Positions 25,821 through 34,136 of a stretch of 45,866 bases of DNA are shown here, in pieces. A model generated the notes under the pieces. The model was not told where the DNA came from and made no database searches. It saw only the letters and a list, made by a program, of their open reading frames with translations. Position numbers and translations under genes: made by a program. Origin of the DNA: Micromonospora endophytica (lineage in GTDB: Bacteria; Actinomycetota; Actinomycetes; Mycobacteriales; Micromonosporaceae); the NCBI RefSeq assembly GCF_003236305.1, contig NZ_POTX01000018.1, forward strand, positions 1 to 45,866. Direction: 5' to 3'. The stretch's first letter is position 1. Each line of letters opens with the position of its first letter.

Positions 25821-27452
25821 TTAGTTCAGGGTCAGCAGCCCCTGCTCGGACACCACGCTCACCGACAAGGTCTTGTACCCGACCTCCTCGAAGAGGACAG
25901 TCATCCGTCCCTCCTCGTAGCTGAGCACCAGACCGGAGCCCCATTCCGGATGCCGGACCTGGCTGTGCACGGGGAACGGCCCGACCGCGCCGTTGTCGGC
26001 GACGCTGGTGCCGGCGTGGCAGTTGTCGCAGTGTCCGCAGATCTCGGTCATCTGCTCGCCGAAGTAGGCGAGCAGCGTCTGACCCCGGCACGTGTTGGTC
26101 TCGGCGAAGGCGCGCATCATGTCGGTCCGCGACCGGGTCAGGCTCTGCTGACGCTCGGCCTCGGCCAGGGCGGCCTCGGCGGCCTCGACCGGGGCGGGGG
26201 AGTAGCGCGGCGCGCCGACGCGCTGCCGCGCCCGGGGCTCGGCGGCGCCGACCTGCTCCAGCAGGGCGAGGTACTGCCCGAGCTTGCGGGGTCCGAGCCC
26301 GGTGACCTCGCGCAGTTCCGTGCGGGTGGCCGGGGCGCGGCGCAGCAGCGCGGCCAGGTCGCGCAGTTCGGTGGCGTCGGGCAGGCCGCCGCTGAAGTAG
26401 CGTTGCAGCCCTACGTCCTCGGCCTGCCAGAGCAGCAGTACGCGGGCCGACTGCCCGTCACGTCCGGCCCGGCCGATCTCCTGGAAGTAGCTGTCCGGCG
26501 AGTCCGGCAACGCCATGTGCACCACCCAGGCGATGTTCGGCTTGTCGATGCCCATGCCGAACGCCGAGGTGGCCACCATGATCGGCACCTGGTCGGCGAG
26601 GAAGTCCTCGTGCAGCCGGGCACGGGCACCGCTGGCCATCCCACCGTGGTAGTGCTGCGCCGGGAAGCCGGCCTCGGTGAGCCGGGCGGCGAGTTCCTCG
26701 GCCGCCCGGCGGGTGGGCACGTAGATGATGCCGGGTCGCTCGTCCTCGCGCAGCAGCGCGATCAGCCGTCGCCACCGGTAGTCCTCGGTGGCGCAGTGTG
26801 CCACCTCCAGGAAGAGATTGGGTCGGTCCAACCCGGAGACCACGATCTCCGGTTGGCGCAGCCGCAGCCGGGCGACGATGTCGTCGCGTACCGGCGGGGA
26901 GGCGGTGGCGGTCAGCGCGACCACCGGTGGTCGGCCGATGCCCTCGATGAGCTGACCCAGGGCCAGGTAGTCGGGGCGGAAGTCGTGCCCCCAGGCGGAG
27001 ATGCAGTGCGCCTCGTCGATCGCGACGAGTGCCGGTTTCAACGCGCGCACCTCGGCCAGCCGGTCCGGGTTGGCCAACTGTTCCGGGGTGATGAAGAGGA
27101 ACTCGGCCCGGCCGTCGCGGATCTCGGCGATCGCCTCGGCCTGTTGGCTCGCGCTCTCGTCCGAGGAGATCCGCACCGCCCGCAGTTCCGGTCGCTGCCG
27201 CTCGTTCAGCGCGGCGATCTGGTCCTGCTGGAGGGCGAGCAGTGGTGAGATCACCACCGTCGGTCCGGGGATCAGGCTGGCCGGGATCTGGTAGATCGCC
27301 GACTTTCCGGCGCCGGTGGGGAGCACGACCAGGGCGTCGCGCCGCTTCATCACGGCCCGCATGGCGGCCAGTTGGTTGGGGCGCAGGGCGTTCCAGCCGA
27401 ACAGGCTGCGCGCCGCGCGCCGCAACGACATCGAATGCGTGGTCAGCTTCAT
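25821..27452 (-). CDS. recQ: RecQ family ATP-dependent DNA helicase with DUF3553-like tail
   Basis: The 543-residue helicase has a superfamily 2 core: FGWNALRPNQ (motif 0), LPTGAGKSAIYQIPA (I), IDEAHCISAWGHDFRPDY (II with the RecQ aromatic loop), ALTATA (III), YVPTRRAAEEL (IV), MVATSAFGMGIDKPNIAWVVHMALP (V) and QEIGRAGRDGQSA (VI). A zinc-type cluster CRGQTLLAYFGEQ...CGHCDNC follows. The last 55 residues (VRHPEWGSGLVLSYEEGRMTVLFEEVGYKTLS) look like DUF3553, not HRDC. It unwinds 3'-5' in recombination and repair. Confidence 0.93.
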   Translation of the reverse strand: MKLTTHSMSLRRAARSLFGWNALRPNQLAAMRAVMKRRDALVVLPTGAGKSAIYQIPASLIPGPTVVISPLLALQQDQIAALNERQRPELRAVRISSDESASQQAEAIAEIRDGRAEFLFITPEQLANPDRLAEVRALKPALVAIDEAHCISAWGHDFRPDYLALGQLIEGIGRPPVVALTATASPPVRDDIVARLRLRQPEIVVSGLDRPNLFLEVAHCATEDYRWRRLIALLREDERPGIIYVPTRRAAEELAARLTEAGFPAQHYHGGMASGARARLHEDFLADQVPIMVATSAFGMGIDKPNIAWVVHMALPDSPDSYFQEIGRAGRDGQSARVLLLWQAEDVGLQRYFSGGLPDATELRDLAALLRRAPATRTELREVTGLGPRKLGQYLALLEQVGAAEPRARQRVGAPRYSPAPVEAAEAALAEAERQQSLTRSRTDMMRAFAETNTCRGQTLLAYFGEQMTEICGHCDNCHAGTSVADNGAVGPFPVHSQVRHPEWGSGLVLSYEEGRMTVLFEEVGYKTLSVSVVSEQGLLTLN

Positions 27453-27488
27453 CGAGGGCCGCAGGTACCCGGGTGCGCCGACGGCGAA

Positions 27489-27506
27489 ACCCCGCCGGCG
27501 CGGGGT
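27489..27506 (-). terminator. Terminator of the LLM oxidoreductase gene
   Basis: ACCCCG (27489-27494) and CGGGGT (27501-27506) form a hairpin; read on the minus strand it is followed by TTTC. It lies just past the stop at 27514. Confidence 0.5.
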
Positions 27507-27513
27507 ATCCGGC

Positions 27514-28464
27514 TCACCGTGCCCGGGGCAGCACCTCGCGCTGGTACAACTTCATCAGCCCCTGCCAGTGCGGCCCGGTGTTGGCGACGTAGACCTCGTC
27601 GAAGCCGGCCTTGGCGTACGCGTCGATCTTCGCCAGGTGCGCGTCGGTGGCACTGCCGCAGACGATTCCCTCGGCCACCGCCTCCGGGGTGACCAGTTCC
27701 GCGGCCTGCGCGAAGTGGCGTGGCGACGGCAGCACCTGCAACAGTTCGCCCGGGATCGCCTCGGTGGGCCAGCGTTCGTACGCCAGCCGTACGCCCTCCT
27801 CCTCGGTCGGCGCGTACGCGGCCTTGAAGCCCGCCTGGCACGGCTTGTCGCCACCGCCCTCCTCCCGGAACCGGCGGACCAGGTCGGCGTCGGGCATGGT
27901 GTTGATGAAGCCGTCGCCGATGCGGCCGGCGAGCCGCACCGCCTTGGGGCCGAACGCGGAGACGTAGATCTGCGGCGGCGTCTCGGGCCGGGTGTAGATC
28001 CGGGCGTGCTCCACCCGGTAGTGCCGCCCGTAGTGGTTGACGAACCCGCCGTCCCACAGCTTCCGCATCACCTCGACCGCCTCCTCCAGCATCTCCAGCC
28101 GGACGTCGGCCTGCGGCCACGGGTCGCCGAGGATGTGTTCGTTGAGCGCCTCGCCCGAGCCGACCCCGAGGACGAATCGGCCGCCGAGCAGTACCGCGCT
28201 CGTCGCCGCGGCCTGGGCCACCACGGCCGGGTGGATGCGTGTGGTCGGGCAGGTCACCGCCGTGGTGACCGGCAGCGAGACGGCCTGGCTCAGCGCACCG
28301 ATCACCGACCAGACGAAGGGGCTCTGGCCCTGGGCGTCGATCCACGGATGGTAGTGATCAGAGATCCAGAGCGCGTCGAACCCGGCCTGTTCGGCGGCCC
28401 GCGCCTGCGCCAGCAACTCGGCGGGCGAGTATTCCTCAGTGGACAGGAAGTAGCCGACCTTCAT
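27514..28464 (-). CDS. F420-dependent LLM-class oxidoreductase (TIGR03557 / glucose-6-phosphate dehydrogenase-like)
   Basis: The 316-residue protein is a luciferase-like TIM barrel of the F420 branch: MKVGYFLSTEEYSP at the N terminus, FDALWISDHYHPWIDAQGQSPF (about 29-50), TTAVTCPTTRIHPAVVAQAAAT, GRFVLGVGSGEALNEHILGD (about 95-114). These residues match the G6PDH/TIGR03557 family, which uses deazaflavin F420. Substrate is uncertain; only some members truly oxidise glucose-6-phosphate. GAGGGGGAA lies just before the ATG at 28464. Confidence 0.88.
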   Translation of the reverse strand: MKVGYFLSTEEYSPAELLAQARAAEQAGFDALWISDHYHPWIDAQGQSPFVWSVIGALSQAVSLPVTTAVTCPTTRIHPAVVAQAAATSAVLLGGRFVLGVGSGEALNEHILGDPWPQADVRLEMLEEAVEVMRKLWDGGFVNHYGRHYRVEHARIYTRPETPPQIYVSAFGPKAVRLAGRIGDGFINTMPDADLVRRFREEGGGDKPCQAGFKAAYAPTEEEGVRLAYERWPTEAIPGELLQVLPSPRHFAQAAELVTPEAVAEGIVCGSATDAHLAKIDAYAKAGFDEVYVANTGPHWQGLMKLYQREVLPRAR

Positions 28465-28508
28465 CTTTCCCCCTCACCGTGGTGGTGCCTGCGGCGGTAC
28501 CCAGGCGG

Positions 28509-28544
28509 GGGCCGGTCACACCACGAAAGGGCCGGTCACACCAC
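28509..28544. repeat. 16-bp direct repeat
   Basis: GGGCCGGTCACACCAC occurs at 28509-28524 and 28529-28544, 20 bp apart (two helical turns), in the leader between the small membrane gene and the LLM gene. It could be a paired activator site for the latter. Confidence 0.5.
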
Positions 28545-28553
28545 CGGAGGGGC

Positions 28554-28676
28554 TCAGCGCCGGAACATCGCCCGGATCGCGACGAAGAGCAGCAGGCCGC
28601 CGACCACCAGGCCGAGCAGTCGTACGCCAGGGATGTCGGCCGGGCTCGTCGCGTCGGCAAGCAGCAGCGGGTCCAT
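28554..28676 (-). CDS. 40-residue single-pass membrane protein
   Basis: ATG 28676 opens a 40-codon frame: short polar N terminus (MDPLLLADATSPADIPGVR), then one hydrophobic helix (LLGLVVGGLLLFVAIRAMF) and a basic end RR. The pattern of helix plus Arg end is typical of genuine small membrane proteins. GGAG abuts the ATG, too close for ideal use. TACAGT (28710-28715) could be its -10. It lies about 90 bases upstream of the LLM gene on the same strand. Confidence 0.5.
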   Translation of the reverse strand: MDPLLLADATSPADIPGVRLLGLVVGGLLLFVAIRAMFRR

Positions 28677-28691
28677 CTCCGCACTGTCCCG

Positions 28692-28705
28692 GGGCAGCGC
28701 TCCCA
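28692..28705. promoter_or_regulatory. Imperfect CebR-like box
   Basis: The minus strand reads TGGGAGCGCTGCCC, 12 of 14 matches to TGGGAGCGCTCCCA. It lies between the small membrane gene and the GH3 gene. Confidence 0.35.
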
Positions 28706-28751
28706 GAGCAACTGTAAGGTTTATTGACTAATTGGGTAGCCCGGTGTGACC

Positions 28752-30323
28752 ATGTCTGCACCGCCGGGTGGCGGGGAGTCCACGGCGCAGGAGGCGGGGG
28801 GCGACGCTCGCATGGGCGAGAGCAATCTGGCGGGGCTGGCCGCCGCGGTGCTGCAACCAGGCTTCGTCGGCACCGTCCCACCGGCCTGGGTGTGCCGCTG
28901 GCTGGGCGAGGGGCTCGGCGCGGTGGTGCTGTTCAGTCGCAACGTCGTCGACCCGGGGCAGGTGGCCGCGCTCACCGCGACGCTGCGCGCGGAACGACCC
29001 GACGTGATCGTCGCCATCGACGAGGAGGCCGGGGACGTCACCCGCATCGAGTCCGGCCGGGGCAGTTCCCGTCCGGGGAACCTGGCTCTCGGCGCGGTGG
29101 ACGATCCGGCGCTCACCGAGCAGGTCGCCCGCGACCTCGGCGACGAACTCGCCGTCGCCGGCATCACCCTGAACTACGCGCCGGACGCCGACGTCAACGC
29201 CAACCCGGACAACCCGGTGATCGGCGTACGGGCCTTCGGCGCCGAGCCGACGCTTGTCGCCCGCCACACCAGCGCCTGGATCCGGGGCCTCCAGGCCGGT
29301 GGCGTCGCCGCCTGCGCCAAACACTTTCCCGGCCACGGCGACACCCGGGTCGACTCGCACCACGACCTGCCCCGGATCAGCGCGGACATCGACCGCCTGC
29401 ACGCCGTCGAACTGGCTCCGTTCCGGGCCGCCGTCGCGGCCGGCGTGCAGGCGGTGATGACCGGACACCTGCTGGTGCCGGCGCTCGACCCCGAGCTGCC
29501 GGCCACGCTCAGCGGGCGGATCCTGGGGGGCCTGCTGCGCGAGGAGATGGGCTTCAACGGTGTGGTGGTGACCGACGCGGTGGAGATGCGCGCGGTCGCC
29601 GGCCGGTACGGCATCGCCGGTGCGGCGGTGCGGGCGCTGGTCGCCGGCGCGGACGCGATATGCGTCGGCGGTGAACACGCCGACGAGGAGACCGCGCGGC
29701 ACCTGCGGGACACGATCGTGGCGGCGGTGGTCACCGGGGAACTGCCGGAGGAGCGGCTCGCCGAGGCGGCGAAGCGGGTCGGTCAGCTCGCGGCGTGGAC
29801 GATGGCCGCCCGCGCGGCCCGACCTGACGATGCCGCCCGCCCGGCCAGCGGCGGCTCGGCGATCGGATTGGCTGCCGCGCGGCGCGCGCTGCGGGTCACC
29901 GTCGCCGACCGGGCGGCCCCGGCGTTGCCGTTGACCGTCGCGCCGCACGTGGTGGAGTTCGCGCCGCCGCACAACATCGCGATCGGGTCGGCGACCCCGT
30001 GGGGAGTGGCCGCCCCGCTGACCGAGGTCATGCCAGGCACCACGAGCGTCCGCTGGCGCTCCGAGACGCTGCCCACCGACCCGATCGCCGGGGCCGCCGG
30101 CCGCCCGCTGGTCCTGGTCGTGCGGGATCTGCACCGGCACGGCTGGATGCGCGCGGCCGTCGACCGGGCGCTGGCCCAGCGGCCCGACGCGGTGGTGGTG
30201 GAGCTGGGGGTGCCGGCCCGGGTGGTGGGCGCGGTGCACGTGGCAACCCATGGCGCCACCCGGGCCACCGGCCGGGCCGTGGCCGAGCTGCTCGGCGCGG
30301 CGGCGGTCAGTCCAGGCTGGTGA
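28752..30323 (+). CDS. GH3 beta-N-acetylhexosaminidase (NagZ-like)
   Basis: The 523-residue protein has the GH3 TIM barrel: VVLFSRNVVDPGQVAAL, AIDEEAGDVTRIESGRGSS, the acid/base loop CAKHFPGHGDTRVDSHHDLP (about 193-212, NagZ-type Asp-His dyad), and VVVTDAVEM with the nucleophile Asp (about 277). A roughly 190-residue C-terminal domain follows. It releases N-acetylglucosamine from peptidoglycan or chitin fragments, probably in the cytoplasm since no signal peptide is seen. The start could be ATG 28752, GTG 28746, or ATG 28812 (MGESNLAG), which has a GGAGGCGG upstream and matches family N termini; the family call does not depend on it. It overlaps the convergent GNAT gene by 17 bases. Confidence 0.88.
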   Translation: MSAPPGGGESTAQEAGGDARMGESNLAGLAAAVLQPGFVGTVPPAWVCRWLGEGLGAVVLFSRNVVDPGQVAALTATLRAERPDVIVAIDEEAGDVTRIESGRGSSRPGNLALGAVDDPALTEQVARDLGDELAVAGITLNYAPDADVNANPDNPVIGVRAFGAEPTLVARHTSAWIRGLQAGGVAACAKHFPGHGDTRVDSHHDLPRISADIDRLHAVELAPFRAAVAAGVQAVMTGHLLVPALDPELPATLSGRILGGLLREEMGFNGVVVTDAVEMRAVAGRYGIAGAAVRALVAGADAICVGGEHADEETARHLRDTIVAAVVTGELPEERLAEAAKRVGQLAAWTMAARAARPDDAARPASGGSAIGLAAARRALRVTVADRAAPALPLTVAPHVVEFAPPHNIAIGSATPWGVAAPLTEVMPGTTSVRWRSETLPTDPIAGAAGRPLVLVVRDLHRHGWMRAAVDRALAQRPDAVVVELGVPARVVGAVHVATHGATRATGRAVAELLGAAAVSPGW

Positions 30324-30594
30324 CCAGGTCCGCGTACTCGGGGTGGCGGTCGATGAAGGCGGCCATGAACGGGCACCGGGGCACCACCCGCTGACCCTGC
30401 GCGCGAACCTTGTCCAGCGTGCCGCGCATCAGCGCCGAGCCGACGCCCCGGTTCTGGAAGCCCGGGTCCACCTCCGTGTGCGTGAAGATCAGCACGTCGT
30501 CTCGCGGCACGTACTGGGTGAAGCCGGCGAGCGCGTCGTCGACCAGGATCTCGAAGCGGCGGTTGGCGGGATCGTCCTCGATCAGCATGCTCAC
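30307..30594 (-). CDS. Small GNAT N-acetyltransferase (Acetyltransf_CG type)
   Basis: The 95-residue protein has RFEILVDDALAGFTQYVPRDDVLIFTHTEVDPGFQNRGVGSALMRGTLDKVRAQGQRVVPRCPFM in order, the compact YidJ-like GNAT fold with acetyl-CoA loop QNRGVG (about 52-57) and the Cys in VPRCPFMAAFIDRHPEY. Targets are unknown. GTG 30594 is chosen since GACAAT lies six bases upstream (leaderless); ATG 30588 is the alternative. Confidence 0.85.
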   Translation of the reverse strand: MSMLIEDDPANRRFEILVDDALAGFTQYVPRDDVLIFTHTEVDPGFQNRGVGSALMRGTLDKVRAQGQRVVPRCPFMAAFIDRHPEYADLVTSLD

Positions 30595-30600
30595 CTGTCC

Positions 30601-30606
30601 ATTGTC
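30601..30606 (-). promoter_or_regulatory. -10 box for a leaderless transcript
   Basis: On the minus strand GACAAT, six bases, GTG 30594. The first T of TANNNT is G, so it is weaker than the others. Confidence 0.4.
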
Positions 30607-30648
30607 CCCGGCCGTGCCGCGACACCGGAGCGGTTCGCCGGTGCGGCG

Positions 30649-30654
30649 TACCCT
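30649..30654 (+). promoter_or_regulatory. -10 box for a leaderless transcript
   Basis: TACCCT, seven bases, GTG 30662, followed at once by ATG 30665. Confidence 0.55.
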
Positions 30655-30661
30655 TGTCCGC

Positions 30662-31030
30662 GTGATGACGAAGCCCTCCGCTGGCAAGCTCCTTCGTACC
30701 CCGGCCCGCAAGAGCGCCCTGGCGCTTGTCGGTCTCGCGCTCGGCGCGGCCCTGTCCGCCGGCTGCAGCAGCGAAGGGGCCAGCACCGACTGCCGTCTGG
30801 ACGCCTGCACTGTCACCTTCGACCGGGGCGTGGACGCCCAGGCCAGCATCCTCGGTGTGGACGCCCGGTTGGTCGAGGTCAAGGACGACGTCGTCACCAT
30901 CGAGGTGGCCGGGCAGCAGCTCTCCCTGACGGTCGGCCAGCAGGCCGCCGACGTCGGCGGCCTCGCGGTCACCCTGGACAGCGTCACCGATTCCGAGGTC
31001 CGGGTGGACATCTCGCGGAACCCCGGCTGA
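30662..31030 (+). CDS. Small secreted lipoprotein
   Basis: The 122-residue protein has a basic N terminus, hydrophobic core and lipobox LSAGC with the lipidated Cys at about residue 35. The mature domain is a short beta-rich module of about 85 residues (CRLDACTVTFDRG..ASILGVDARLV..GQQLSLTVGQ) with one Cys pair that may form a disulfide. No family name is recognised. It is anchored to the outer face of the membrane. Possible role in envelope binding or signalling is unknown. Confidence 0.8.
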   Translation: MMTKPSAGKLLRTPARKSALALVGLALGAALSAGCSSEGASTDCRLDACTVTFDRGVDAQASILGVDARLVEVKDDVVTIEVAGQQLSLTVGQQAADVGGLAVTLDSVTDSEVRVDISRNPG

Positions 31031-31091
31031 CCTCGGTCGCGGGCGGCGACAGGCACGTTTGGAAATCTTCACGTTCGGAGATTGAGGGCCC

Positions 31092-31913
31092 ATGTCTCTC
31101 ACCCGTAACGCCGAAGCCACCGCCTCCCGTACGGCTGACAGCCGGTGGCTGGAACTTCTCGCCCGGGCCGGTTTCATCGGCTACGGGATCGTGCACCTGT
31201 TGTTCGGCTGGCTGGCACTGCAGATCGCGTTCGGCAACTCGTCCGACGACGGCGACCAGTCCGGCGCGCTGCGTACCCTCGCCGAGCAACCGATGGGTCA
31301 GTTCGTCGTCATCGCCATCGCCGTCGGCATGGTCGCGATGGCGATCTGGCAGGCTCTGGAAGCGGCCGTCGGCCACCAGACCGAACGCGGCAACGACCGC
31401 ACCAAGGAGCGGGTCATCTCCGCCGCCCGGACGGTCATCTACCTCTGGCTGGCCTGGACGGCCTGGAAGGTCTTCTCCAACGCCAACTCCGACAGCGCCT
31501 CGCAGCAGGAGGAGCTGACCGCCCGCCTGATGGAGTCCACCGGCGGTCGGTGGCTGGTCGGGCTCGCCGGCCTGGGCCTGATCGGGCTCGGTATCGGCAT
31601 GGCCATCTACGGCTTCAAGAAGAAGTTCATGAAGCGCCTCAAGACCGGCGAGATGAACGCCAAGACCACCCAGCTGGCCCGTCGGCTCGGCATGGCCGGC
31701 TACATCTCCCGGGGCAGCGCGTTCGCCGTCACCGGTCTGCTTGTCGTGCTGGCCGCCGTCAACTACGACCCGGAGAAGGCCCGTGGCCTGGACGCCGCCC
31801 TGCGTACGCTGCGTGACCAGCCGTTCGGCGCCATCCTGCTGACGCTCATCGGTCTGGGCATCGCCGCCTTCGGCCTCTACTGCTTCCTCCAGTCCCGCTA
31901 CCGCAAGGTCTGA
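31092..31913 (+). CDS. DUF1206 membrane protein
   Basis: The 273-residue protein has six hydrophobic helices in three repeats, each with a motif like ARAGFIGYGIVHLLFGWLAL (first, 25-44), RWLVGLAGLGLIGLGIGMAIY and GMAGYISRGSAFAVTGLLVVLAA, the hallmark of DUF1206. The ALRTL(A/R)(E/D)QP(M/F)G motif appears twice (about 58 and 235). Function is unknown; the family is actinobacterial and often stress-linked. GAGGG lies just before ATG 31092. Confidence 0.85.
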   Translation: MSLTRNAEATASRTADSRWLELLARAGFIGYGIVHLLFGWLALQIAFGNSSDDGDQSGALRTLAEQPMGQFVVIAIAVGMVAMAIWQALEAAVGHQTERGNDRTKERVISAARTVIYLWLAWTAWKVFSNANSDSASQQEELTARLMESTGGRWLVGLAGLGLIGLGIGMAIYGFKKKFMKRLKTGEMNAKTTQLARRLGMAGYISRGSAFAVTGLLVVLAAVNYDPEKARGLDAALRTLRDQPFGAILLTLIGLGIAAFGLYCFLQSRYRKV

Positions 31914-32008
31914 CTTCTCCGCCACCCCGCAGTGGCCGGCGGCGAAGATCCGAGGCAACATTGCCCCTTTATGTGGATCTCGCCGCCGGTGGAGAAGGAG
32001 AAGAACAG

Positions 32009-33220
32009 GTGCACAGCTACCTCGTGACGATCGTCGCCGCGCTCGCCGCGGCGGCGATCGCCCTTGCCGTGGTCGAGGTGGTCCATCGCCTCACCAAGCG
32101 ATGGGGTCGCCGGTCGCTGCTGTTGACCGAGCTGTCGGAGCACGCGCACCGCTCCTTCCAGGTCGCCGCCACCGTGCTGGCCGTGCAGTTCGCCATCCGG
32201 TTCAGCACCGGCTACGCGGTCGGCAGCGGCTGGCGGCAGGCCCTGCTGCATCTGCTGGTGCTCGCCGTCATCGCGGCCACCGCCTGGCTGGTCGCCTCGC
32301 TGCTGGTGGTCGTCGAGGACACCGCGCTGGCCCGGTTCCGGGTGGACGTGCCGGACAACCGGCACGCCCGCCGGGTCCGCACCCAGGTCGTGATGCTGCG
32401 CCGGGTCACCATCGTGGTGATCGTCGTGCTTGCCCTCGGCGTGATGCTGATGACCTTCCCCGCCGTACGCGGCATCGGTGCCGGCGTACTGACCAGCGCC
32501 GGTGTGGTCGGTATCGTCGCCGCCCTGGCCGCGCAGAGCCTGCTGGGCAACGTCTTCGCCGGCCTGCAACTGGCCTTCAGCGACGCGGTCCGCCTCGACG
32601 ACGTGGTGGTGGTCGAGGGGGAGTGGGGCCGGATCGAGGAGCTGACGCTCAGCTACGTGGTGGTGCAGATCTGGGACGACCGGCGGCTGATCCTGCCCAC
32701 CTCGTACTTCACCAGCACCCCCTTCCAGAACTGGACGCGTACCGAGGCGAAGGTGCTCGGCACCGCCGAGTTCGAGGTCGACTGGTCGGTGCCGGTGCAG
32801 GCCATGCGCGAGGAACTGCGCCGCCTGGTGGAGAGCACCGAGCTGTGGGACGGCCGGGTCTGCGTACTCCAGGTGACCGACGCGACCGGCGGCATGATCA
32901 AGGTTCGCGCGCTGGTGAGCGCCGGCAGCGCCGGTGCGCTGTGGGACCTGCGCTGCCTGGTCCGCGAGCATCTGGTTGCCTGGGTACGCGACCAGCGGCC
33001 CACCGCGATGCCCCGGCTGCGTGCCGAGGTCGGCGACGGCGCGGGGAACCTGCCCTGGCAGTGGGTGCAGCCTCGGCGTCGTCCCAGCACGCCCCGCCCG
33101 GCCGACGCCGACGTCCCCGACGACGCCCGCCTCTTCGGCGGCAGCGACGACGGCGACGCGCGCAGCGAAGCCTTCGTCGGCCCCGACGAACCCGCCGCAC
33201 CCGCCGAAGCCCGCCACTGA
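32009..33220 (+). CDS. MscS-family mechanosensitive ion channel
   Basis: The 403-residue protein has N-terminal helices, then the MscS core: GVVGIVAALAAQSLLGNVFAGLQLAF (about 169-194, pore helix), and the beta domain DAVRLDDVVVVEGEWGRIEELTLSYV, RRLILPTSYFTSTPFQNWTR. The C-terminal 60 residues are disordered. It releases solutes during osmotic down-shock. I place the start at GTG 32009 after AAGGAGAAG (31994-32002) because upstream codons open with a TTG and no ribosome site. Confidence 0.9.
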   Translation: MHSYLVTIVAALAAAAIALAVVEVVHRLTKRWGRRSLLLTELSEHAHRSFQVAATVLAVQFAIRFSTGYAVGSGWRQALLHLLVLAVIAATAWLVASLLVVVEDTALARFRVDVPDNRHARRVRTQVVMLRRVTIVVIVVLALGVMLMTFPAVRGIGAGVLTSAGVVGIVAALAAQSLLGNVFAGLQLAFSDAVRLDDVVVVEGEWGRIEELTLSYVVVQIWDDRRLILPTSYFTSTPFQNWTRTEAKVLGTAEFEVDWSVPVQAMREELRRLVESTELWDGRVCVLQVTDATGGMIKVRALVSAGSAGALWDLRCLVREHLVAWVRDQRPTAMPRLRAEVGDGAGNLPWQWVQPRRRPSTPRPADADVPDDARLFGGSDDGDARSEAFVGPDEPAAPAEARH

Positions 33221-33384
33221 CCGCGACCGAGTTGCGCCGTCGCTCCCGGAAACGGCCCCGGTGGAGGTTTGGCGGCGCGTTTGGTGGGGACCTGCTGCGC
33301 GACGCTTCTGTTCCTTGTCTGCGGACAGGATTGGCAGGCGACGACTTCGGGCATACAGCGCGGGAACGATGAGAGGGGGACAGC

Positions 33385-33819
33385 ATGGCTGATGTGGCGA
33401 ATGTCCGCACCTCCCACAACGGGAGCGAGCCGTCCACCGCCGAGCTGGTCCAGCGGGCGGCGGAACAGATGTCCCGCCTGGTACGCGACGAACTCGCGCT
33501 GGCCCGCGCGGAGTTGACCGAGAAGGGCAAGCACGCCGGCATCGGCCTCGGGTTGCTCGCCGGCGGCGCCGCGCTCGCGTTCTTCGGCCTCGGCGCGCTG
33601 CTCACCGCCGCGATCCTCGCGCTGGCCCTGGTGCTGCCGGCGTGGGCCGCCGCCCTGATCGTGGCGGCGGCCGTGTTCCTGATCGCCGGCGTGCTCGCTC
33701 TGATCGGCAAGCGGCAGGTCAGCCGGGCTGTCCCGCCGGTGCCGCAGGCGACCGTGCGCAGCCTGCGGGCCGACGTCGATGTGGTCAGCGCCGCGGTGAA
33801 GGACAGGGGGCGGGCATGA
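33385..33819 (+). CDS. Holin-X / phage holin superfamily III-like membrane protein
   Basis: The 144-residue protein has an N-terminal amphipathic helix (SRLVRDELALARAELTEKGKHAG), then two membrane helices (GIGLGLLAGGAALAFFGLGALLTAAILAL and AAALIVAAAVFLIAGVLALIGK). This fits the actinobacterial Holin-X family (PF07332); despite the name it is a chromosomal envelope protein, not phage. First of three coupled genes. GAGAGGGG precedes ATG 33385. Confidence 0.85.
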   Translation: MADVANVRTSHNGSEPSTAELVQRAAEQMSRLVRDELALARAELTEKGKHAGIGLGLLAGGAALAFFGLGALLTAAILALALVLPAWAAALIVAAAVFLIAGVLALIGKRQVSRAVPPVPQATVRSLRADVDVVSAAVKDRGRA

Positions 33820-34136
33820 CGGGCAACGGCACCGGCGACACCGAGGCGCTGCGGGAGGAGATCCGGCGTACCCGGGTGGAGCTGGGCGAGACGATGGAGG
33901 CGCTGGCCGCCAAGGCCGACGTCAAGAAGCGGTTGAAGTCCTCGGCCGACCAGGCCCGCGAGCGGATGCGGGACCAGGCCGTGCAGACCGTGGCGCGGGT
34001 CCGCGCGCAGGCCGGGATGCACCACGAGCAGACCGGGACCGGGGCGCGCTCCGGCCCGGCGCCGTTCGTCGCGCTCGCGGCCGGCGCGGTGGTGGCCGCG
34101 GTGGTGTTGCTGATCATTCGAGGGAGGCGTGGGTGA
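33816..34136 (+). CDS. DUF3618 membrane protein
   Basis: The 106-residue protein has a helical charged N terminus with TEALREEIRRTRVELGETMEALAAKADVKKRLKSSADQ (about 8-45), the DUF3618 signature, then a linker and one C-terminal membrane helix (FVALAAGAVVAAVVLLIIRG). The long helix probably lies in the cytosol as a coiled coil. Overlaps Holin-X by ATGA, so it is translated with it. Function unknown. Confidence 0.85.
   Translation: MTGNGTGDTEALREEIRRTRVELGETMEALAAKADVKKRLKSSADQARERMRDQAVQTVARVRAQAGMHHEQTGTGARSGPAPFVALAAGAVVAAVVLLIIRGRRG

Noticed and set aside
33385..33819. Prophage remnant from the holin-like protein
   Set aside because: Holin-X family proteins are normal actinobacterial chromosomal genes; no other phage gene is near.
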